Assembly: GCF_003697845.1 (NCBI RefSeq) | Contig: NZ_RDQE01000006.1 | Span: 1-64,000, forward strand | Reading direction: 5' to 3' | Length of the DNA stretch: 64,000 nt | Origin: Halobellus captivus | Lineage (GTDB): Archaea; Halobacteriota; Halobacteria; Halobacteriales; Haloferacaceae | Part shown: positions 48,459-59,056 of the stretch, one piece after another | Position numbering within the stretch: position 1 is the stretch's first letter | Layout of the letters: each line of letters opens with the position of its first letter | The notes under the pieces: model-generated | Database searches by the model: none | The model's input: the letters and a program-made list of their open reading frames with translations, nothing else | Told to the model about the DNA's origin: nothing | Program-made: the position numbers and the translations under genes

Positions 48459-51384
48459 CGGACTCCACCCCCAGCTCGTCCGCCTTGTTCAGGCCTGGAC
48501 CCGCGTGCTCCGAGAGGTTCGTCGGCGGCGTGCGCTCGCCGAGGAACCGCTCCTTCTCGTCGTCGGAGGCGAACTCCGACTCCAGGACGCGGTCGGCGAT
48601 CCCGTCGACGTCGATCCCGTCGCCCTCGCCGGAGGAGACCTTGATCGGCGAGGTGCCGTCCTCGCCGAACTCGAACTGGACGATCCGTCCGGAGGTGTCC
48701 CGGACGGTTCCGTCGTACTGCGCCTCCAGCTCCGAGAGCGCGTTGATGAGCCGCCGCTGGAGGTAGCCGGACTTCGAGGTCCGAACCGCCGTGTCGACGA
48801 GCCCCTCGCGGCCGCCCATCGCGTGGAAGAAGAACTCCTCGGGCGTGAGTCCGCCGCGGTAGGAGTTCTCCACGAAGCCGTGCGCCTCGGCCGAGAGGTC
48901 GTCCGCCTCGTAGTGGGCGAGCGTGCGGTCCTCGTAGCCGCGGTTGATGCGCTCGCCGCGAACCGCCTGCTGGCCGACGGAGCCGGCCATCTGCGTGAGG
49001 TTGAGCATCGAACCACGCGCGCCGGAGCGGGCCATCACGACCGCCGGGTTGTCGTCGCCGAAGTGCTGGTCGGCGATCTCCCCGGCGGAGTCACGGGCCT
49101 TCCCGAGCGTCTGCATGATCTTCATCTCAAGCGTCTCGTCGACGCTGCGGCCGGGCAGCGACTCCAGCTCGCCCGCGCGGTACGTCTCGATCAGTTCGTT
49201 GACGCGGTCGTACGCGCTGCCGATCGCCTCGTCGACCTGCTCTTCGGCCGCCGGCGGGATCGACTCGTCGTCGATCCCGATCGAGAAGCCGAAGTGCATG
49301 ATCGCCCGCATCGCGAGCGAGGCGATCTCGTTGATGAAGACGCGGGCGCGCGTCTCGCCGTACTGCTTGGTGAGCGTGTCGACGACCTCGCCGCCGAACG
49401 CCCCGACGGCGTCCTCGTCGATCGTTCCCTCGACGAGCTGGCCGTCCTCGATGAGGACGGCGTCGCCGGTCGAGGAGGTGAACTCTAAAGAGAGGTCGTC
49501 GGGAAGCAGCTCCGAGAACAGCGTCCGGCCGGTCCAGAACTCCCGTCCCTCGTCGTCGACGCCGTCGGCCTCGGGGAGCTCGTCCACCCGCGTCGCCCGG
49601 AGCAGGTCGAGCGCCTGCGTCTCCGTGAACTCGGGGTTCGCGTGAGTGAGCAGGTACGTCCCGGAGATGTGGTCCTGGATCGCGCCGATGATGTTCCCGC
49701 CGAACCGCGGCGAGAGGATCTGCTCCTGAACGCGCATGAGCACGCGCGCCTCCGCGCGGGCCTCCTCGTTCTGCAGCGCGTGCATGTTCATCTCGTCGCC
49801 GTCGAAGTCGGCGTTGTACGGCGGACAGACGACGGTGTTGAGCCGGAACGTCTTGTACGGCATCACGACCACCTCGTGGGCCATGATCGACATCCGGTGC
49901 AGCGACGGCTGGCGGTTGAAGATCACGATGTCGCCGTCGACGAGGTGTCGATTCACCTCCCAGCCGGGTTCGACCTTCTCCGCGAGCTCCTCGCAGTTCT
50001 TCTCGGTCACCTTCAGGCGGCGACCGTCGGGTCGGCGCACGTAGTTCGCGCCCGGGTGTGCCTCGGGACCGTTCCGGACGTACTGCCGTGCGTCCTCGAC
50101 GTTTCGCTCGGTGACGTTGAGCGTCTGGGTCATCTCCTTGGCCACGCGGTCGGGGACGCCGACCTCGTTCAGGGAGAGCGTGGGGTCCGGCGAGATGACG
50201 GTCCGCGCCGAGAAGTTCACGCGCTTCCCGGAGAGGCTCCCGCGGAAACGACCCTCCTTGCCCTTCAGCCGCTGGCTGAGGGTCTTGAGGGGCCGACCGG
50301 AACGGTGTCGCGCCGGCGGCGTTCCGCTGATCTCGTTGTCGACGAACGTCGTGACGTGGTACTGGAGGAGTTCCCAGAGGTCCTCGATGATCAGCTGCGG
50401 GGCACCCGCCTCGCGGTTCTCCATGAACCGCTGGTTGATGCGGATGATGTCGACCAGCTTGTGCGTGAGGTCGTCCTCGGAGCGCTGGCCGTTGTCCAGC
50501 GTGATGGAGGGTCGGGTCGTGACCGGCGGAACCGGAAGCACCGTCAGGATCATCCACTCGGGTCGGGAGTGTTCGGAGTCGATCCCGAGCACCTCCAGGT
50601 CCTCGTCGGGGATGTCCTCGAACCAGTCGCGGACGTCCGAGGGCATCAGCTTGTTCATGTCCTCCTCGGTGAGGTCGATGTCGAGCGCCTTCTCGATGGC
50701 GCGGCGGTCCTCCTTGCGCGGGCGGAACTCGCCGGCCATGATCTCGTTTATCCGCTCCAGCGAGATGTCCGTCTTCTCGGCCAGCTCCTGCGGGGAGGTG
50801 CCCGGGTCGTCCTCCTCCTCGTCGGGCTGCATCGCGGCCGCGATGTGCTCGGAGTAGTCGCCCGAGAGCACGTCCTGGACCTCGTAGTAGGTCGTCGGCT
50901 TCTCGTGTTTGATGTCCGCCTGCGGCTCGCCGCAGTACGGACACGTCGACGCCTTCCGGGCCTGCCGCACGGCCGCCTTCAACACGTCGTGGGGGTCCTC
51001 GCCGAGCTCCTCGGCGCGCTCCAGCCGCTCCTGGAACTCCTCGCGTTCCGCCTCGGTGAGCGCCAGCTTCCCGCACTCACGGCACGTCGACCGCAGCAGT
51101 CGGCGGATGAGCTTCGTGAAGCCCACGTGGATGACGGGGGCGGCCAGCTCGATGTGGCCGAAGTGGCCGTTACAGGACCCGGAGTGGGACCCGCAGGTCC
51201 GACACTCCAGTCCGGGGTCGATGACGCCGAGCCGCGGGTCCATGAGCCCCATGTCGATCGGGTAGCCGTCGTCGTCGTACGTGTCCGCCGTGATCACCTT
51301 CGTGGCCGACATGTCCCGGTACGTCTCCGGGTCCATGAGGCCGAAGTCGATCCCGCCGAGCACCTTCGGTGTTTGCATTGACAT
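48451..51384 (-). CDS. rpoA1: DNA-directed RNA polymerase subunit A'
   Basis: 977 residues, usual haloarchaeal length. Zinc-binding sites near the N-terminus ([20 protein letters not shown], then CRECG and CPYCG). The catalytic Mg loop [12 protein letters not shown] is at 524-535. The clamp and funnel regions are intact, with no intein. An ATG two codons downstream (MQTPKVLGG) is an alternative start. It begins 1 nt after rpoB1 ends and overlaps rpoA2 by 8 nt. Confidence 0.98.
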   Translation of the reverse strand: MSMQTPKVLGGIDFGLMDPETYRDMSATKVITADTYDDDGYPIDMGLMDPRLGVIDPGLECRTCGSHSGSCNGHFGHIELAAPVIHVGFTKLIRRLLRSTCRECGKLALTEAEREEFQERLERAEELGEDPHDVLKAAVRQARKASTCPYCGEPQADIKHEKPTTYYEVQDVLSGDYSEHIAAAMQPDEEEDDPGTSPQELAEKTDISLERINEIMAGEFRPRKEDRRAIEKALDIDLTEEDMNKLMPSDVRDWFEDIPDEDLEVLGIDSEHSRPEWMILTVLPVPPVTTRPSITLDNGQRSEDDLTHKLVDIIRINQRFMENREAGAPQLIIEDLWELLQYHVTTFVDNEISGTPPARHRSGRPLKTLSQRLKGKEGRFRGSLSGKRVNFSARTVISPDPTLSLNEVGVPDRVAKEMTQTLNVTERNVEDARQYVRNGPEAHPGANYVRRPDGRRLKVTEKNCEELAEKVEPGWEVNRHLVDGDIVIFNRQPSLHRMSIMAHEVVVMPYKTFRLNTVVCPPYNADFDGDEMNMHALQNEEARAEARVLMRVQEQILSPRFGGNIIGAIQDHISGTYLLTHANPEFTETQALDLLRATRVDELPEADGVDDEGREFWTGRTLFSELLPDDLSLEFTSSTGDAVLIEDGQLVEGTIDEDAVGAFGGEVVDTLTKQYGETRARVFINEIASLAMRAIMHFGFSIGIDDESIPPAAEEQVDEAIGSAYDRVNELIETYRAGELESLPGRSVDETLEMKIMQTLGKARDSAGEIADQHFGDDNPAVVMARSGARGSMLNLTQMAGSVGQQAVRGERINRGYEDRTLAHYEADDLSAEAHGFVENSYRGGLTPEEFFFHAMGGREGLVDTAVRTSKSGYLQRRLINALSELEAQYDGTVRDTSGRIVQFEFGEDGTSPIKVSSGEGDGIDVDGIADRVLESEFASDDEKERFLGERTPPTNLSEHAGPGLNKADELGVESDD

Positions 51385-53214
51385 TTAAATCGCGTCCTCC
51401 AGTTCGAGTTTCGGTCGGATTCCGAGGGCGATCATCTCGTCGAGCAGCAGCTTGAACGCGTAGCTCACCTCGAGCTCGTGGATGTCGTCCTCGTCGCCCG
51501 TGACCGGGTCGTACACGCGGCGCTGCTCCCTGTCCTCGACGGCGACCAGGCCCGTCTCCGCGGAGACGTACACCTGTTCGGCGTCCGACGACTCGAGCAG
51601 CCGTTCGTTGAGCACCATCGACGCGCCGTGGCCGATGATCGTGTCGCGCTCCATCTCCCCGACGCGGAGCCCGCCCTCGCGGGCGCGCCCCTCGGTCGGC
51701 TGGCGCGTGAGCACCTGGACCGGCCCGCGCGAGCGGGCGTGGAGCTTGTTCGACACCATGTGGTACAGCTTGTGGTAGAAGATCGTTCCGACGAAGATCT
51801 CCGCCTCGATCTTCTCGCCGGTGACGCCGGAGTACATGACCTCCTTGCCGGAGGACTTGAATCCGTGCTCCTCCAGCCCGCCCCGGAGCTCCTCCTCGTC
51901 CTCGCCCTGGAACGGCGTCCCGTCGACGCGCGACCCGCGGAGCGAGCCGACCTTGCCGCCGAGCATCTCCAGCACGTGGCCGACCGTCATCCGCGACGGC
52001 AGCGCGTGCGGGTTCATCACGAGGTCGGGAACGACACCCTCCTCGGTGAAGGGCATGTCCTCCTGGGGCGCGAGGTGGCCCACGACGCCCTTCTGGCCGT
52101 GTCGGGACGCGAACTTGTCGCCGAGTTCGGGCACCCGCTGGTCGCGCACCTTCACCTTCGAGAGCTTCGAGCCGTCCTCGCCCTCCATCAGGGTGACCGT
52201 GTCGACGACGCCGGACTCGCCCGAGCGCATCGTCACGCTCGTCTCGCGGCGCTTCTGCGGGGAGAGCCCGCCCATGTCGTCGGGCTCCTCCAGGAAGCGC
52301 GGCGGGCTCGTCTTGCCGAGCAGCACCGAGGACTCGTCGACCCGTGTCTCGGGGTTGACGAGGCCGTCCTCGTCGAGGTGGGTGTACGCGTCCTCACCGC
52401 GTGCACCGCGAACGTCCTGGTCGGGGATCTCGAAGCGGTCCTCCTGGCCGCCGGGGTACCGCCGCTCCTCGCCCTCGTACGTCCGGAAGAAGTGCGAGCG
52501 GGTGAGCGCGCGGTCCACCGACCCCTGGTTCATCACGAGCGCGTCCTCGATGTTGAACCCCTCGTAGCTCATCACGGCGACCACGAAGTTCTGTGCCGCC
52601 GGCCGCTCGTCGAAGCTGATCTGGTCGGAGGTCTGCGTCTTCACCATCGCCAGCTGGGGGTAGTGCAGCAGGTGTTGGCGGGTGTCCGGCCGGATCCGGT
52701 AGTTGGCCGAGGGAAGCCCGAGCGACTGTTTCATCATCCCCGCGCCCATCGTGATGCGCGGAGACGCGTTGTGTTCGGGGTACGGGATCATTCCCGCGCC
52801 GATGCCGAACACGAGCTGCGGGTCGATCTCGAGGTGCGTGTGGTTCTCGGTCACGTCCTCCTCGTCGACGGCGACGAGGATGTCCTCCTCCTCCTCGGCG
52901 TCGATGAACTCGATGTAGCCGCGGTCGACGAGGTCCTCGAACTCGACGTCGCCCCGCTCGACGGCGGCGACCTCCTCGTCGCCCAGCAGCGGCTCGCCGT
53001 TCTCGACGACGATCAGCGGCCGGCGGGCCCGCCCCGCGTCCGCGTTGACGATGACCTCGCGGGTCCGTTCCTTCACCGAGACGTTCACCATCTCGCTCAC
53101 GTCGCCGCGTCGGCGCGCTTCGCGGATCTGGCCGGCGAGCTCGTGCGGGTCCGGGTGGGTCCCGACGAGGCTCCCGTTGACGTACACCTTCGCTTCGCGT
53201 TCTGCTTGTGCCAT
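51385..53214 (-). CDS. rpoB1: DNA-directed RNA polymerase subunit B'
   Basis: 609 residues corresponding to the C-terminal half of the second-largest subunit. [40 protein letters not shown] and the active-site [15 protein letters not shown] are intact. The C-terminal segment that usually carries a CxxC zinc pair in related archaeal and eukaryal subunits (here around [19 protein letters not shown]) lacks cysteines, which I believe is a halophile feature. The start at 53214 leaves a 1-nt gap after rpoB2. A longer start at 53271 would overlap rpoB2. Confidence 0.97.
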   Translation of the reverse strand: MAQAEREAKVYVNGSLVGTHPDPHELAGQIREARRRGDVSEMVNVSVKERTREVIVNADAGRARRPLIVVENGEPLLGDEEVAAVERGDVEFEDLVDRGYIEFIDAEEEEDILVAVDEEDVTENHTHLEIDPQLVFGIGAGMIPYPEHNASPRITMGAGMMKQSLGLPSANYRIRPDTRQHLLHYPQLAMVKTQTSDQISFDERPAAQNFVVAVMSYEGFNIEDALVMNQGSVDRALTRSHFFRTYEGEERRYPGGQEDRFEIPDQDVRGARGEDAYTHLDEDGLVNPETRVDESSVLLGKTSPPRFLEEPDDMGGLSPQKRRETSVTMRSGESGVVDTVTLMEGEDGSKLSKVKVRDQRVPELGDKFASRHGQKGVVGHLAPQEDMPFTEEGVVPDLVMNPHALPSRMTVGHVLEMLGGKVGSLRGSRVDGTPFQGEDEEELRGGLEEHGFKSSGKEVMYSGVTGEKIEAEIFVGTIFYHKLYHMVSNKLHARSRGPVQVLTRQPTEGRAREGGLRVGEMERDTIIGHGASMVLNERLLESSDAEQVYVSAETGLVAVEDREQRRVYDPVTGDEDDIHELEVSYAFKLLLDEMIALGIRPKLELEDAI

Positions 53215-53215
53215 G

Positions 53216-54781
53216 TTAGTCGTCCGCCGTCTGTCGTTCGACGCCCTCGATGCCGGGGATCCCCTCGACACCCATCGACGCCAGTTCTCGTTTCAGCCCC
53301 TGTTCGTCCTCGACTGTCTGTGACAGCTCCATCGCCTGCGCGAAGTTCTTCACGAGTCCGCAGTTCGGCCCCTCCGGCGTCTCGGAGGGACAGATGCGAC
53401 CCCACTGGGTCGCGTGGAGGTCCCGCGCCTCGAAGTGCGGCTGGGAGCGCGACAGCGGCGAGCGCAGCCGGCGGAGGTGCGAGAGCACGCCCATGTAGTC
53501 GGTCCGGTCGACGAGCTGGGAGACGCCCGAGCGGCCGCCCACCCAGTTGCCCGTCGCGATCGGGTGTTCGAGCCGCTCGGTCAACACGTCCGAGCGGACC
53601 ACCGTGTTCACGGTGAGCTGCCGGTTCCGCATGTTCGCCCGCTCGAGCTGGTACTTCACGTCGCGCGCCAGCTTGTTCAGCGCGGTCCGGAACAGGTCGC
53701 GCATCAGGTCGCCGGAGACCTTCAGCCGCTTGTTCGCGTAGTGGTCCTTGTCGTCGGCCTCCCGGCGGTCCAAGGCGAGCTCGAAACACGCCTCGGCCAT
53801 CCGGCAGAGGTAGTACGCCTTGTTGATGCGGACGTCCTCCTCGTCGACGCCCTCCTCGTGGAGGTGCGGGAGGAGGTAGCGGTCGATGACGTAGTTCGCC
53901 CGCTTGAGCTGGTAGTTCTTCCCCTGCCCCGAGGCGACCCGCTCGCCGAGGGTCTCGATGGCCTCCTCCGTGGTCTGGACGGAGGCCTCCTCTAAGTTCT
54001 CCAGCATGAACTTCACGATCTCGGGGTCGTCGCTCACGCGGTGGACGATCTCCTCGTCGGACTCGAGCCCGAGCGCGCGAACGAGCGTCACGAAGTCGAT
54101 CGAACCGGACACCGAGGGGAACGACACCTCGAGCAGCCCCTCGCGGTTACGCTCACACAGCACCAGCGCGCGGTAGCCACGGCGCTGGGAGAACGTCTTC
54201 GCGACCTGGATCTCGTCGCCGTACTTCGAGTCGTACTCGGCGAGGATCTTGTTGGGCGCGAGGTCCTCCGAGGTCATCAGCACGCGCTCGGAGCCGTTGA
54301 CGATGAAGTAGCCGCCGGGGTCGACCGGGTCCTCGCCGATGTCGATCAGCTCCTCGTCGGTGAAATCGGCCATGTTACACTTGTCGGAGCCGACCATGAT
54401 CGGCATCCGGCCGACCTTCGTCTCCGTGCTGTCGACGACGGTCTCCGGCTCGTCCTCGCCGCCGCGCACGATGGACATCTCCATGAACACCGGTGCGGAG
54501 TAGGTGATGTTCCTGAGGCGGGCTTCCTGGGGGTAGAGGAGCTCCTCGGAGCCGTCGGCCTCGCGGACTCGGGGCGTGACCATCCGCACGTCGCCGAGTT
54601 CGACGTAGACGGGCTCCTGGCCCTCCTTGTCGCCGATGTCGGTCTCTATCGTCTCCTTTTCGTCGACGACTTCCTGCATCCCGCGACCCAGGAAGTTGTT
54701 GAACGATCGGAAGTGGTGTTCGGCGAGTCGTTCGTCGGAGAAGTACTCGCGTGACACCACGCGTCGGTCTTGCCTGTTCAT
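53216..54781 (-). CDS. rpoB2: DNA-directed RNA polymerase subunit B''
   Basis: 521 residues, the N-terminal half of the split beta-type subunit: [20 protein letters not shown], lobe with [20 protein letters not shown] near 165, and the fork region [20 protein letters not shown] then [14 protein letters not shown] near the end. Haloarchaea and methanogens split the subunit at this place. It starts with a 4-nt overlap (ATGA) with rpoH. Confidence 0.97.
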   Translation of the reverse strand: MNRQDRRVVSREYFSDERLAEHHFRSFNNFLGRGMQEVVDEKETIETDIGDKEGQEPVYVELGDVRMVTPRVREADGSEELLYPQEARLRNITYSAPVFMEMSIVRGGEDEPETVVDSTETKVGRMPIMVGSDKCNMADFTDEELIDIGEDPVDPGGYFIVNGSERVLMTSEDLAPNKILAEYDSKYGDEIQVAKTFSQRRGYRALVLCERNREGLLEVSFPSVSGSIDFVTLVRALGLESDEEIVHRVSDDPEIVKFMLENLEEASVQTTEEAIETLGERVASGQGKNYQLKRANYVIDRYLLPHLHEEGVDEEDVRINKAYYLCRMAEACFELALDRREADDKDHYANKRLKVSGDLMRDLFRTALNKLARDVKYQLERANMRNRQLTVNTVVRSDVLTERLEHPIATGNWVGGRSGVSQLVDRTDYMGVLSHLRRLRSPLSRSQPHFEARDLHATQWGRICPSETPEGPNCGLVKNFAQAMELSQTVEDEQGLKRELASMGVEGIPGIEGVERQTADD

Positions 54782-55008
54782 GAGACGACCAGTCGGAACA
54801 CGACCGCTTGGTCGGTCGTTCGTGAGTCACGAACGATCTTCACCACGTCCCCGACTTCGGCGTCGTCCGGGGTCGCGGGGTCGGTGCGTTTGATCTTCGG
54901 TAGGTTCGTCTTCTTCACGTCGTACTCGGTCAGGACCGTCTCGATCTCCTCGGGATCGTCGATCAGGACGTGGTCCGGAACGAGTTCGTGTTGGCTTACG
55001 TCTACCAT
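54778..55008 (-). CDS. rpoH: DNA-directed RNA polymerase subunit H
   Basis: 76 residues, corresponding to the C-terminal domain of eukaryal Rpb5: [20 protein letters not shown] and [13 protein letters not shown].....VFRLVV. It heads the polymerase operon. A TATA-like ACCTTATG on the minus strand (about 55068-55077) would give a leader of around 35-40 nt, unlike the leaderless genes nearby. Confidence 0.96.
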   Translation of the reverse strand: MVDVSQHELVPDHVLIDDPEEIETVLTEYDVKKTNLPKIKRTDPATPDDAEVGDVVKIVRDSRTTDQAVVFRLVVS

Positions 55009-55201
55009 GGGTGGTGGTGGTGGGGAAAAGCTATCACGAGATACTACAGCGTGTTACCGACTCCAGCCGCATAAGGTTTGTCAACTCCGCCGCGCACGGC
55101 TCTCCGCGCCGGGGCGTCCCACGTTCTCACGCTCGGGAGTGACACACAAAAACGTACCGCCCGCCCTGTGAGCGTTCACCACCGCCGCCGCCGATGACAA
55201 G

Positions 55202-55209
55202 CCTTATTT
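55202..55209 (+). promoter_or_regulatory. TATA-like element for tRNA-Asp
   Basis: CCTTATTT is about 31-38 nt before the first tRNA-Asp. The second copy has no equivalent, so the pair is probably co-transcribed. Confidence 0.5.
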
Positions 55210-55239
55210 GCCAGACACGGGTACGACAGGTTGCGACGC

Positions 55240-55312
55240 GCCCGGATGGTGTAGTGGCCCATCATACGACCCTGTCACGGTCGTGACGCGGGTTCAAATC
55301 CCGCTCCGGGCG
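55240..55312 (+). tRNA. tRNA-Asp (GTC), copy 1
   Basis: 73 nt. Acceptor GCCCGGA/TCCGGGC, anticodon loop CTGTCAC (anticodon GTC) on stem CGACC/GGTCG, T-arm GCGGG-TTCAAAT-CCCGC, discriminator G. No CCA encoded. Identical to the copy 30 nt downstream. Confidence 0.97.
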
Positions 55313-55342
55313 TCCCCTATTTCGGGGCTTTCGTCGCTGTCT

Positions 55343-55415
55343 GCCCGGATGGTGTAGTGGCCCATCATACGACCCTGTCACGGTCGTGACGCGGGTTCAA
55401 ATCCCGCTCCGGGCG
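55343..55415 (+). tRNA. tRNA-Asp (GTC), copy 2
   Basis: Identical 73-nt sequence to copy 1. The spacer of 30 nt contains TTTCGGGGCTTTCG and no clear promoter, so both tRNAs are probably cut from one precursor. Its 3' end is the source of the repeats that follow. Confidence 0.97.
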
Positions 55416-55674
55416 TTCCGTTGCGACCAACAAACGAGCGGTGAGCATCGCGAACCGCGAGTCCGGTCGCAACGGAACCACGACTGAAGGGATTCGAACC
55501 AGGGAGTGAAGCGAGCGACGCGAGCGGAACGAGTGAGGTTCAAATCCCGCTCCGGGCGCTTTCTCGGAACGCAACGCGAACGAGGAGCGCAAGCGACGAG
55601 TGAGTCCGGCGTCGACGAATCGTTCAGAGGGACTTGATCCGCGGACGATCGAACGACGAGTGAGTCCTCGACCA
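55415..55674. repeat. Inverted and direct copies of the tRNA-Asp 3' end
   Basis: GTTCCGTTGCGACC (55415-55428), starting at the last tRNA base, pairs perfectly with GGTCGCAACGGAAC (55465-55478). Just beyond, 55489-55502 carries an inverted T-arm-like GGGATTCGAACC. A direct 22-nt copy of the tRNA end (GGTTCAAATCCCGC then TCCGGGCG) is at 55537-55558. The intervening sequence is made of GAGTGAAGCGAGCGACG-like palindromic words. No gene is seen up to 55674. Confidence 0.85.
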
Positions 55675-56679
55675 CTACAGCCCGAGCGCCGAGCGAAGGT
55701 CGTTGACGCGGGCCTCGGTCTTCTCGTCGACGTCGCCGTCCGGTTCGACCGGCGTTCGCCCGTCGTAGGTCTCGTGAACCATCGACACCCCCTCGGCCAG
55801 CGTGTCGAGACCGTATCCGCCCTCGAGGACGTACGCCACCGCGGCGTCGAGCCCCTCCGCGACCGTCCGGATCTGATCCGTCAACAGCGCGTATCCCTCC
55901 GAGGAGACGCGCATCCGCGAGATCGGGTCGTGGCGGTGGGCGTCGAACCCGGCCGAGACGATCACGAGATCGGGGGCGAACCGGTCGAGGGCCGGCTCGA
56001 TCGCCTCGTCGATCGCGTAACAGTAGTCGGCGTCACCCGCACCGGCTGCGAGCGGGAGGTTCACGGTCGTCCCCTCGCCGTCACCCTCGCCCGTTTCGGT
56101 GAGCTCGCCGGTCGCCGGGTAGAGCCCGTCCTCGTGGATCGACGCGTACAGCACGTCCTCGCGGTCGTAGAAGATGTCCTGGGTGCCGTTGCCGTGGTGG
56201 ACGTCCCAGTCGAGGATCGCGACCCGGTCGGCGCGGTCCCGATCGATGACGTGCTGGCCCGCGACCGCGGCGTTGTTGAAGAAACAGAAACCCATCGCGT
56301 CGTCGGTGACCGCGTGATGGCCCGGCGGACGACCGATCGCGAACGGGGTCTTTCGACCGTTCTCGCCGTCGAGCGCCGCGTCCGCCGCCCACTGCGCCAG
56401 TCCGGCCGCCGAGAGCGCGGCGTCCCACGTCCCCTCGCCGGCGACCGTGTCCGGGTCCCAGTTACCCCCGCCGTCCGCACAGAACGCCTCGAGTTCGTCG
56501 ACGTAGTCGTCGGCGTGGACCGCCGTCACCGCCCCGCGGTTCGCCGGCGACGCCTCGGTGTACTCGACGCCGTGTCGCTTCGCGAGGCCACGGCGGATCG
56601 CGCGTAGTCGGTCCGGGTTCTCGGGGTGTCGATCGCCCGTGTCGTGGTCGAGACACCGCTCGCTGTAGCCGAAGCGCAT
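55675..56679 (-). CDS. Histone deacetylase family protein
   Basis: 334 residues of the arginase/deacetylase fold (class II HDAC/AcuC/acetylpolyamine deacetylase group). Active-site RPPGHHAV (about 118-125), zinc-site DWDVHHGNGTQDIF (about 155-168), SAGFDAHRHDP, and catalytic Tyr in GGYGLDTL are all present, so it should be an active zinc amidohydrolase. The start codon lies directly next to the histone gene's stop (0 nt between), so histone and deacetylase are in one operon. Substrate could be acetyl-lysine on proteins or acetylpolyamine; the pairing makes protein deacetylation attractive but unproven. Confidence 0.93.
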   Translation of the reverse strand: MRFGYSERCLDHDTGDRHPENPDRLRAIRRGLAKRHGVEYTEASPANRGAVTAVHADDYVDELEAFCADGGGNWDPDTVAGEGTWDAALSAAGLAQWAADAALDGENGRKTPFAIGRPPGHHAVTDDAMGFCFFNNAAVAGQHVIDRDRADRVAILDWDVHHGNGTQDIFYDREDVLYASIHEDGLYPATGELTETGEGDGEGTTVNLPLAAGAGDADYCYAIDEAIEPALDRFAPDLVIVSAGFDAHRHDPISRMRVSSEGYALLTDQIRTVAEGLDAAVAYVLEGGYGLDTLAEGVSMVHETYDGRTPVEPDGDVDEKTEARVNDLRSALGL

Positions 56680-57111
56680 CTATTCGAACAGCGCGAAGTA
56701 CGTCTCGATGTCCTCGGCCTGTACGGTCCGGCGATCGGCGTGGCGGGCCAGCGTCGCCGCGGCGCTCGCCACGTTGTCGGCGTAGTCCTCGAGGATGTCG
56801 GCCAACGCGATCCGCGCGTCGACGCCGACGCGATACCGGTCGTCGATGCGGAGCCGCGCGATCCGATCGATGGGCGCGACGGGGAGGGACAGCTCCTCGC
56901 GGGGGATGACCTGCTTGACGCCGAAGTCCGACGCCATCAGCGTCTTCCGTCCGTCCGCCGTCGCGTGCTCGGCCGCGTCGATCGCCAGTTCCGCGCCGTG
57001 CGACTGGATCCGCCGGGCCAGCTCCTCGGCGGCGTCGGCACTGACCCGGAGCTCGCCGGCGTTCCGCCGGATGATCGTATCGACCGGCGCGAACGGCAAT
57101 TCGACACTCAT
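56680..57111 (-). CDS. Archaeal histone with two fused histone folds
   Basis: 143 residues. Two histone folds in tandem: ELPFAPVDTIIRRNAGELRV (1-68) and SLPVAPIDRIARLRIDDRYR (77-143), each with three helices and a DF/DI ending. The doublet is typical of haloarchaeal histones and would wrap DNA as an internal pseudo-dimer; it is acidic overall. A TATA box GTATAACG about 24-31 nt upstream supports the ATG at 57111 over a GTG at 57117. It is followed without a gap by the deacetylase-family gene and preceded by RPA on the same strand. Confidence 0.95.
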   Translation of the reverse strand: MSVELPFAPVDTIIRRNAGELRVSADAAEELARRIQSHGAELAIDAAEHATADGRKTLMASDFGVKQVIPREELSLPVAPIDRIARLRIDDRYRVGVDARIALADILEDYADNVASAAATLARHADRRTVQAEDIETYFALFE

Positions 57112-57134
57112 ACACACAGTCGGGTTCGTCCACC

Positions 57135-57142
57135 GTATAACG
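57135..57142 (-). promoter_or_regulatory. TATA box for the histone-deacetylase operon
   Basis: Minus-strand CGTTATAC, centred 27 nt before the histone ATG, matching a leaderless message. Confidence 0.65.
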
Positions 57143-57263
57143 CTTTCCGTTACCGGCGTCTACGTGCCCGAAAGACGGCCTCGAAGCCACTCAGCAGGTC
57201 GTTTCGCACCGACGATGCACGCCGTCCCGCCCCCTCCGCGCGAGAATCGCGCGGCGACGTAGC

Positions 57264-58724
57264 TTAGAACACGTCCTCGGCGTGGATCGTCCCGTCGCGT
57301 TCCGGGCCGCGAACCGTGATCTCCTCGCCGAGTCGCAGGCTCGCCCCCGTCTCGACGCTTTTCGTCCGCTCGCCGTCGTCCAACACGACCGGGTCTCCCG
57401 TCTGGACGACCGTCCCCGTGAACTCCACGTCGTCCGCGGCTCCGGATTCGACGGTCGCCGTCGGGGTGCCGTCGCCGTCCGCCACCGCCTCGGCCCCCTC
57501 GTCGGATCCCGACGAGTCGCCGAAGGCGTCCAGTCCCGCGTCCGTCGCCGACGCGTTCGTCGCGTCCGCCGCGCCGGCGTCCGAGCCGTCGCTCGCGCGT
57601 CCGGCACCCGCGCCGTCGCCGCCGGAGTCGAGCACGGAGACGGTCGAGCGCCAGTTCGCGGACGCCTCCAGGTCGTCCTGCCAGCCGTCCTGGATCTCCA
57701 CGTCGGTGAAGACGACGCGGTCGGCCAGGTCGATCTCGCGATCCGCCTTGTCGCCCCACAGCGCGACCCGGATCTCGCCCGTCTCGTCCTTGATCCGGAC
57801 GTTCCGGACCTGCCCCTCGCTCCCGTCGTCGCGGTCGAACGTCCGTGTCGGGTCCGTCTCGATGACCCCGCCCGCGACGTCGACGGTCTGACCGATCTCC
57901 AACTCGGCGATGTCCGTCGTCTCCGGGACGTACTCGACGTCCTCGTCGACGCGGTCGACGGTGCCGCGATCCCCGACGTGAAGCTCCAGGTCGCCGTCAC
58001 GCTCGCGGACGTAGCCGTCGCCCACCTCGACGACCTCGCCGGACTCGAACTCCTCGACGAGGTCGGCCTTGTCGTCCCACAGGGTGACCCGGACCCGACC
58101 GGTCTCGTCGCCGACGGTGAGGTTCGCCACTCGGCCCTCGCTGCCGTCGTCGCGGTCGAACGTCCGGATCGAGTCGGTGTCGAGCACCTTCCCGACCAGG
58201 TCGACGTCGGACGCGCCCAGAGAGAGGTCCTCGACGCGGTAGGTGTCGAGCACCTGCACGTCGACCTCGGCGTCCTCGTCCGGTTCGACCTTGTCCGCGC
58301 TCACCTCGAGGCCGCTGTATCCCTCCTTCGGCCGACCCATGACCCGCAGCACCTGGCCGACCTCCAACTGTTCCTCGGCCGCGGTCGCCATCTCGTCCCA
58401 GAGGGCGACCCGAACGGAGCCGGAGGCGTCCGCGACGTCGACGTTACAGACGCGACCCTCGTCGTCCTCGCCGTCGCGCTCGAACGTGCGGACGTCGCCG
58501 ATGGAGGTCACCTTCCCGAGGAACTTCACGTCGTTCATGCCGGGCTCGATGTCGGCGATGGTGTCGGCCTCCTCGTCGCGGAGCTCGTGGGCGATGAGCA
58601 TCGCGGCGGTCTCCTCGTCCGCGAGCCCGCCCATCTGCTCGACTTTGTCCTCGACGGCGGCCGCGAACTCCTCGAACTCGACGTCGGTCTCGAGGTCCTC
58701 GTAAACGTCCTCTATGGCTCCCAT
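57264..58724 (-). CDS. Replication protein A, multi-OB single-stranded DNA-binding protein
   Basis: 486 residues with at least three tandem OB folds (about 65-145, 173-258, 275-360) sharing the pattern RTFxRDxGxEGxVxNVxVxDxTGxxRVALWD, and a probable fourth at the C-terminus (430-486). The N-terminal helical part (1-60) is a UBA-like region. A low-complexity Ser/Asp/Ala linker (about 365-425) precedes the last OB. It coats single-stranded DNA in replication and repair. The start at 58724 is supported by a TATA-like GCTTATCC (58753-58760) about 30 nt upstream. It neighbours the histone operon on the same strand. Confidence 0.92.
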   Translation of the reverse strand: MGAIEDVYEDLETDVEFEEFAAAVEDKVEQMGGLADEETAAMLIAHELRDEEADTIADIEPGMNDVKFLGKVTSIGDVRTFERDGEDDEGRVCNVDVADASGSVRVALWDEMATAAEEQLEVGQVLRVMGRPKEGYSGLEVSADKVEPDEDAEVDVQVLDTYRVEDLSLGASDVDLVGKVLDTDSIRTFDRDDGSEGRVANLTVGDETGRVRVTLWDDKADLVEEFESGEVVEVGDGYVRERDGDLELHVGDRGTVDRVDEDVEYVPETTDIAELEIGQTVDVAGGVIETDPTRTFDRDDGSEGQVRNVRIKDETGEIRVALWGDKADREIDLADRVVFTDVEIQDGWQDDLEASANWRSTVSVLDSGGDGAGAGRASDGSDAGAADATNASATDAGLDAFGDSSGSDEGAEAVADGDGTPTATVESGAADDVEFTGTVVQTGDPVVLDDGERTKSVETGASLRLGEEITVRGPERDGTIHAEDVF

Positions 58725-58953
58725 ACGCGTACCTCGTAGGGTCGTCGACTCCGCGGATAAGCGTTGTCCTTGCGCCGTTTCCGTGCCGTCGTCGGTCGCG
58801 TTTTCTCCCCGCTCTCGAGTCGCGTTTTCGCTCGCCATGCGACACTCTCGCCTCGGTTCGATACAAAAACGTTCAGTCGATCCTCGGGTTCCCGGCAGCT
58901 CCGTAATCGGTCCGTGCGACCGTCGGGCACGGCGCACGCCGGACCGTAACCGT

Positions 58954-58961
58954 CTTAAGTA
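58954..58961 (+). promoter_or_regulatory. TATA box for tRNA-Arg
   Basis: CTTAAGTA is about 23-30 nt before the tRNA 5' end. Confidence 0.55.
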
Positions 58962-58983
58962 TCTCGGCGATACGTGTAATCGA

Positions 58984-59056
58984 GTCCTGGTAGGGTAGTG
59001 GACTATCCTCTTGGCTTGCGGAGCCAGGGACCGGAGTTCAAATCTCCGTCAGGACG
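58984..59056 (+). tRNA. tRNA-Arg (GCG)
   Basis: 73 nt. Acceptor GTCCTGG/TCAGGAC (G:U at the last pair), D-arm GGGT/ATCC, anticodon stem TTGGC/GCCAG around loop TTGCGGA (anticodon GCG), T-arm CGGAG-TTCAAAT-CTCCG, discriminator G. No encoded CCA. Reads CGC codons, which are frequent in this GC-rich DNA. Confidence 0.95.

Noticed and set aside
48451-54781. Intein within polymerase subunit genes
   Set aside because: A', A'', B' and B'' have normal lengths and uninterrupted active-site motifs.
55537-55558. A third tRNA-Asp gene
   Set aside because: Only the T-arm 3' half and acceptor end are present; the 5' half and anticodon arm are missing.
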